Assembly: GCA_023425225.1 (NCBI GenBank)
Contig: JAFADB010000078.1
Span: 1-8,339, forward strand
Reading direction: 5' to 3'
Length of the DNA stretch: 8,339 nt
From: Pseudomonadota bacterium
GTDB taxonomy: Bacteria; Pseudomonadota; Gammaproteobacteria; Xanthomonadales; Xanthomonadaceae
Shown here: piece by piece, positions 5,303 to 8,339 of the stretch
Numbering within the stretch: position 1 is the first letter of the stretch
Layout of the letters: every line of letters begins with the position of its first letter
Notes under the pieces: generated by a model
Told to the model about the DNA's origin: nothing
What the model saw: only the letters and a program-made list of their open reading frames with translations
Database searches by the model: none
Position numbers and translations under genes: made by a program

Positions 5303-6802
5303 ATGGATCCGATCCTGCTCGGCAAAGGCGTCACCGACGACATCGCCGTCGTCCTCAATCCCCGCTTCGGCAACCGCCACGGCCTGGTGGCCGGCGCCAC
5401 CGGCACCGGCAAGACGGTCACGCTGATGACCCTGGCCGAAGGTTTCTCGCGCATCGGCGTGCCGGTGTTCATGGCCGACGTCAAGGGCGACGTGGCCGGC
5501 CTGGCGGTCGCCGGCGACGGCAAGGCCGCGCAGCGCGCCGCCGACATCGGCGTGGCCGACTACGCCCCGGCCGCCAACCCGGTGGTGTTCTGGGACCTGT
5601 ACGGCCAGCTCGGCCATCCGGTGCGCACCACCGTCAGCGAGATGGGCCCGACCCTGCTGGCGCGCATCCTGGAACTCAACGATACCCAGGCCGGCGTGCT
5701 CGACATCGTCTTCAAGCTGGCCGACGACCGCGGCCTGCTGTTGCTCGACCTGGACGACCTGCGCGCGCTGCTGGGCCTGGTGGCCGACGAGCGCAAGGAT
5801 GTCTCCACCCAGTACGGGCTGGTCAGCGCGCAGTCGGTAGCGGCGATCCAGCGCTCGCTGCTGCGGCTGTCGCAGGACGGCGGCGAAGGCTTCTTCGGCG
5901 AGCCGGCGCTGGAGCTGAACGACATCATGCGGGTCAACCACGACGGCCGCGGCGTCATCGGCATCCTCGCCGCCGCGCAACTGGTGCTCAAGCCGCGCCT
6001 GTACTCGACCTTCCTGCTGTGGCTGCTGTCGGAGCTGTTCGAGCAGCTGCCGGAGGTGGGCGACCTGGACAAGCCGAAGCTGGTGTTCGTGTTCGACGAG
6101 GCGCACCTGCTGTTCGACGACGCCCCGCCGGCGCTGGTGCAGCGCATCGAGCAGGTGGTGCGGCTGATCCGCTCCAAGGGCGTGGGCGTGTATTTCTGCT
6201 CGCAGTTCCCCGACGACGTGCCGTCCAATATCCTCGGCCAGCTCGGCAACCGCGTGCAGCACGCGCTGCGCGCGTTCACCCCCCGCGACCAGAAGGCGGT
6301 CAGGACCGCGGCCGAGACCTTCGTGCCGAACCCCCGGCTCGACGTGGCCAAGGCGATCTCCAGCCTCGGCACCGGCGAGGCGCTGGTCTCCACGCTGCAG
6401 GACAAGGGCGTGCCGATGCCGGTCGAGCAGACGCTGATCGCCCCGCCGCGCTGCCGCATGGGCGCGATCACCGATGCCGAGCGCGCGCAGGTCCGGGCCG
6501 GCAGCCCGGTGGGCGGCAAGTACGACACCGCGGTCAATCGCGAGTCGGCGGCCGAGCGCCTGGCCCAGCGCGCCACCGCGCAGGCCGGCCAGGTCGACGC
6601 GCCCAAGGCCCGCACCCGCGAACAGGACGAAAGCGAAGGCAACGGCTTTGGCCAGGCGGTCAAGGACGCGCTGTTCGGCACCAAGCGCCGCCAGGGCATG
6701 CTGGAGACGATGGCCAAGCAGACCTCGCGCACCGTCGGCAACAAGATCGGCCAGCAGATCGTGCGCGGCATCCTCGGCGGCCTGTTCGGCGGCCGCAAGT
6801 AG
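5303..6802 (+). CDS. yjgR: YjgR/DUF853-family HerA-like ATPase
   Basis: This 499-residue cytoplasmic P-loop ATPase belongs to the HerA/FtsK group and resembles E. coli YjgR (DUF853, about 500 residues). Its biological role is not established. The Walker A motif is GATGTGKT at 31-38, and the Walker B motif is LVFVFDEAHLL at 260-270 with Asp265 and Glu266. The family-typical block NPVVFWDLYGQLGHPVRTT is followed by SEMGPTLLARILELNDTQAGVL (about 92-133) and LLLLDLDDLRALL (145-157). RVQHALRAFTPRDQKAVR at 317-334 is likely the arginine-finger/sensor region. The tail (about 400-499) is polar and then Gly-rich, ending IVRGILGGLFGGRK; it may be a short membrane- or partner-binding end. The start chosen is ATG 5303, which gives MDPILLGKG as in relatives; an in-frame extension to 5252 looks untranslated. 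The Shine-Dalgarno sequence is weak (AACGAAG). It has no NurA-like nuclease neighbour, unlike archaeal HerA. Confidence 0.93.
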   Translation: MDPILLGKGVTDDIAVVLNPRFGNRHGLVAGATGTGKTVTLMTLAEGFSRIGVPVFMADVKGDVAGLAVAGDGKAAQRAADIGVADYAPAANPVVFWDLYGQLGHPVRTTVSEMGPTLLARILELNDTQAGVLDIVFKLADDRGLLLLDLDDLRALLGLVADERKDVSTQYGLVSAQSVAAIQRSLLRLSQDGGEGFFGEPALELNDIMRVNHDGRGVIGILAAAQLVLKPRLYSTFLLWLLSELFEQLPEVGDLDKPKLVFVFDEAHLLFDDAPPALVQRIEQVVRLIRSKGVGVYFCSQFPDDVPSNILGQLGNRVQHALRAFTPRDQKAVRTAAETFVPNPRLDVAKAISSLGTGEALVSTLQDKGVPMPVEQTLIAPPRCRMGAITDAERAQVRAGSPVGGKYDTAVNRESAAERLAQRATAQAGQVDAPKARTREQDESEGNGFGQAVKDALFGTKRRQGMLETMAKQTSRTVGNKIGQQIVRGILGGLFGGRK

Positions 6803-6822
6803 CACGCGGCCGCAGAGGTCCG

Positions 6823-6889
6823 CGCGGGAGCGGCATGAGCCGCGATGGCGCTGTCCCGGCAAGCCATCGCAGCCCACGCCGCTCCCGCG
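6823..6889. repeat. REP-like double hairpin downstream of yjgR
   Basis: The outer arms CGCGGGAGCGGC (6823-6834) and GCCGCTCCCGCG (6878-6889) are a perfect 12-bp inverted pair. Nested inside are GCGATGGC (6842-6849) and GCCATCGC (6863-6870), a perfect 8-bp pair. The first arm can also fold locally as GCGGC-ATGA-GCCGC (6830-6834 and 6839-6843). The GGGAGCGGC/GCCGC layout resembles REP elements scattered in xanthomonad genomes (from memory, not searched). It starts 20 bases after the yjgR stop and may protect or end that transcript; there is no T-run. Confidence 0.6.
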
Positions 6890-6979
6890 GCGGACGGCCG
6901 GCGCGCGCGGCCGCCATGCCTGATCGCCCTGTTCCGGGTCCCTGATCGCAGCCGTAAGCGACGATCCCCGTGTGCGGAT

Positions 6980-7018
6980 GCCGCCGCCCGGGCGCCCGGC
7001 AGCATTGCGGGCGGCGGC
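6980..7018. promoter_or_regulatory. GC-rich inverted repeat upstream of the membrane-protein gene
   Basis: GCCGCCGCCCG (6980-6990) and CGGGCGGCGGC (7008-7018) are perfect 11-bp arms with a 17-base loop. A 12-bp self-complementary word, CCGGGCGCCCGG, overlaps the left arm and loop and offers an alternative fold. It lies 45 bases before the ATG at 7064, so it could be a leader hairpin, a readthrough barrier from yjgR, or simply chance in GC-rich DNA. Confidence 0.35.
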
Positions 7019-7063
7019 CCGTGGCCGCCACAATCGCCCCATCCCACCTGCAGGCGCATGCCC

Positions 7064-8339
7064 ATGGACGGTCTCCGCTCGTCTTCCCTCCCGCGCCCGG
7101 CATCGCCGCCGGAACCGTTCTGGACCCGCCTGCGCGCCATCGCGCTGTACCCGTTCCGCGGCGCGGCGCTGTTCTCGATGATCGCGCTGACGCTGTGCAG
7201 CCTGGTCGCCTACCTGCCCGGGATGGTGGGACTGATCCTGACCGCGGTGGTATGGCTGTCGGTCTACAAGTACGCCTTCGACATCCTGCGCCACACCGCC
7301 GACGGTTACCTGGACGCGCCCGAGTACGGCCTGACCACCGGCGACGGCACGGTCTGGCGGCTGCTGATGCTGATGATCCTGCTCGGCATCGCGGTGGGCT
7401 TCGCCGCAGTGCTGGCCGGCCCGGTGATCGGGCTGCTGGCGTTGCTGGCGCTGGTGTTCCTGCAGCCTGGCTGCATCATCTCGCTGGCGATGGACGGCAG
7501 CCTGCTGCATGCGGCCAACCCGGCCACCCCGCTGACGCTGGCCACCCGCATCGGCTGGCCATACCTGGCCGCCTTCGGCCTGCTGTTCGTGATCCAGGCC
7601 AGTGCCCTCACCGCCGGCCACTGGGCGGTGCAGTGGCTGCCGCCGGTGGTCAGCCGGCTGGCGCTGAACCTGTTCGGCATCTGGGGCCTGTACGCCGCCT
7701 TCCACCTGATGGGCTACCTCGTCTACCAGTACCACGAGCAGCTCGGCTACGAACCGGCCAGCCTGCTCGACCGCGTCCCCGCGCGCGACGCACCCGACCA
7801 GCGCCTGCTCGACGAGGCCGAGCAGTACGTGCGCGACGGCAAGACCGACGCCGCGCTGGACACGCTGCGCGCCGAGGTGCGCTCGCGCGCGGTCGGCCTG
7901 CCGGTGCACGAGCTGTACCAGCGCCTGCTGCGCGGCAGCGCGCGCGAGAACGAACGCCGCGACCATGCGCGCCAGTACATCGCCCGCCTGCTGCACGAGA
8001 AGCAGGAGCGCAAGGCGCTGGCGGTGCTGCGCGAGGCGCTGGACAGCGATCCGGGGCAGTTGCCGTTGTCGCAGGAACAGGCCGGGCAGCTGGCCGAGCG
8101 CGCCCAGCTGTCAGGCCAGTCGCAGCTCACCGCCGATCTGCTGCGGGCGATGCTGGCGCAATGGCCCGACGCCGCGCAGGCGCCACAGTGGTCACTGCAG
8201 GCCGCGCTGCTGCTGGCCGAACGCTTCGGCCGCGACGACGAGGCGCGGCAGTTGCTGGCAGATGCACTGCAGCGTTGCGACGACGGGCAACTGCGCGACA
8301 AGCTCCTGGCCGCGCAGAAGGCGCTGGTGGCCGCGTCGG
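7064..8339 (+). CDS. Multi-pass membrane protein with helical-repeat (TPR-like) tail, 3' end outside window
   Basis: I do not recognise a named family. The frame stays open from ATG 7064 to the window end (425 codons plus one base). After a Pro/Ser-rich start, about six hydrophobic segments are seen at roughly 34-51, 53-68, 98-117, 119-142, 165-185 and 196-222. A soluble region follows from about 225: DEAEQYVRDGKTDAALDTLRAEV, HARQYIARLLHEKQERKALAVLREAL and LLAERFGRDDEARQLLADAL look like successive helix pairs, in the style of TPR repeats. The tail may hold partner proteins at the inner membrane; this is inference. AGG lies 9 bases upstream of ATG 7064; ATG 7058 is in frame and would add only two residues. 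The same-strand gap to yjgR is 261 bases and holds two hairpins, so cotranscription is uncertain. Confidence 0.85.
   Translation, partial: MDGLRSSSLPRPASPPEPFWTRLRAIALYPFRGAALFSMIALTLCSLVAYLPGMVGLILTAVVWLSVYKYAFDILRHTADGYLDAPEYGLTTGDGTVWRLLMLMILLGIAVGFAAVLAGPVIGLLALLALVFLQPGCIISLAMDGSLLHAANPATPLTLATRIGWPYLAAFGLLFVIQASALTAGHWAVQWLPPVVSRLALNLFGIWGLYAAFHLMGYLVYQYHEQLGYEPASLLDRVPARDAPDQRLLDEAEQYVRDGKTDAALDTLRAEVRSRAVGLPVHELYQRLLRGSARENERRDHARQYIARLLHEKQERKALAVLREALDSDPGQLPLSQEQAGQLAERAQLSGQSQLTADLLRAMLAQWPDAAQAPQWSLQAALLLAERFGRDDEARQLLADALQRCDDGQLRDKLLAAQKALVAAS

Noticed and set aside
5303..6802. Phage-defence HerA system (such as a HerA-DUF4297 or HerA-nuclease pair)
   Set aside because: The sequence is the housekeeping-like YjgR/DUF853 type, and no nuclease or SIR2-like partner gene is adjacent.
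5183..7996. Very long open frame on the minus strand opposite yjgR and the membrane-protein gene
   Set aside because: It is antisense to two well-supported genes, is rich in Arg, Gln, Ala and His in the manner of GC-rich shadow frames, and shows no recognisable domain.

Overview
The window looks like chromosomal DNA from a high-GC gammaproteobacterium of the Xanthomonadaceae type (Xanthomonas, Lysobacter or Luteimonas relatives). The reasons are the GC-rich codon use, the protein sequences of PrmB, Psd and the YjgR-like ATPase, and palindromic intergenic repeats of a kind common in xanthomonads. The genus call is inference, because no ribosomal RNA or other marker is present.

Layout: (1) Bases 1-1716, minus strand: prmB (ribosomal protein L3 glutamine methyltransferase) points toward aroC (chorismate synthase, cut by the window edge). 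These two are neighbours in many gammaproteobacteria, but here about 530 bases of different character sit between them. That stretch holds a small GIY-YIG nuclease gene, near-identical palindromic repeats on both sides of it, and a third copy in inverted orientation. It is less GC-rich than its surroundings. (2) Bases 1717-3294, plus strand: an SCO1/SenC-type copper chaperone gene overlaps psd (phosphatidylserine decarboxylase) by four bases. They are divergent from prmB. (3) Bases 3295-3587: the convergent gap after psd holds a second, diverged copy of the last ~40 codons of psd, then two hairpins. (4) Bases 3588-5165, minus strand: a secreted MltD-like lytic transglycosylase with a C-terminal LysM domain. 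(5) Bases 5303-8339, plus strand: a YjgR/DUF853 HerA-like ATPase, a REP-like double hairpin, and a membrane protein with a probable helical-repeat tail that runs off the window.

Most genes are housekeeping: aromatic amino acid synthesis, ribosomal protein modification, copper delivery to cytochrome oxidase, phospholipid synthesis and cell-wall turnover. No single pathway links them. No phage, IS transposase, CRISPR array, defence operon, tRNA or rRNA was seen. The two points most worth following are the GIY-YIG gene bracketed by palindromes inside the prmB-aroC pair, and the duplicated psd tail, whose differences are almost all synonymous and which looks like a recombination scar.
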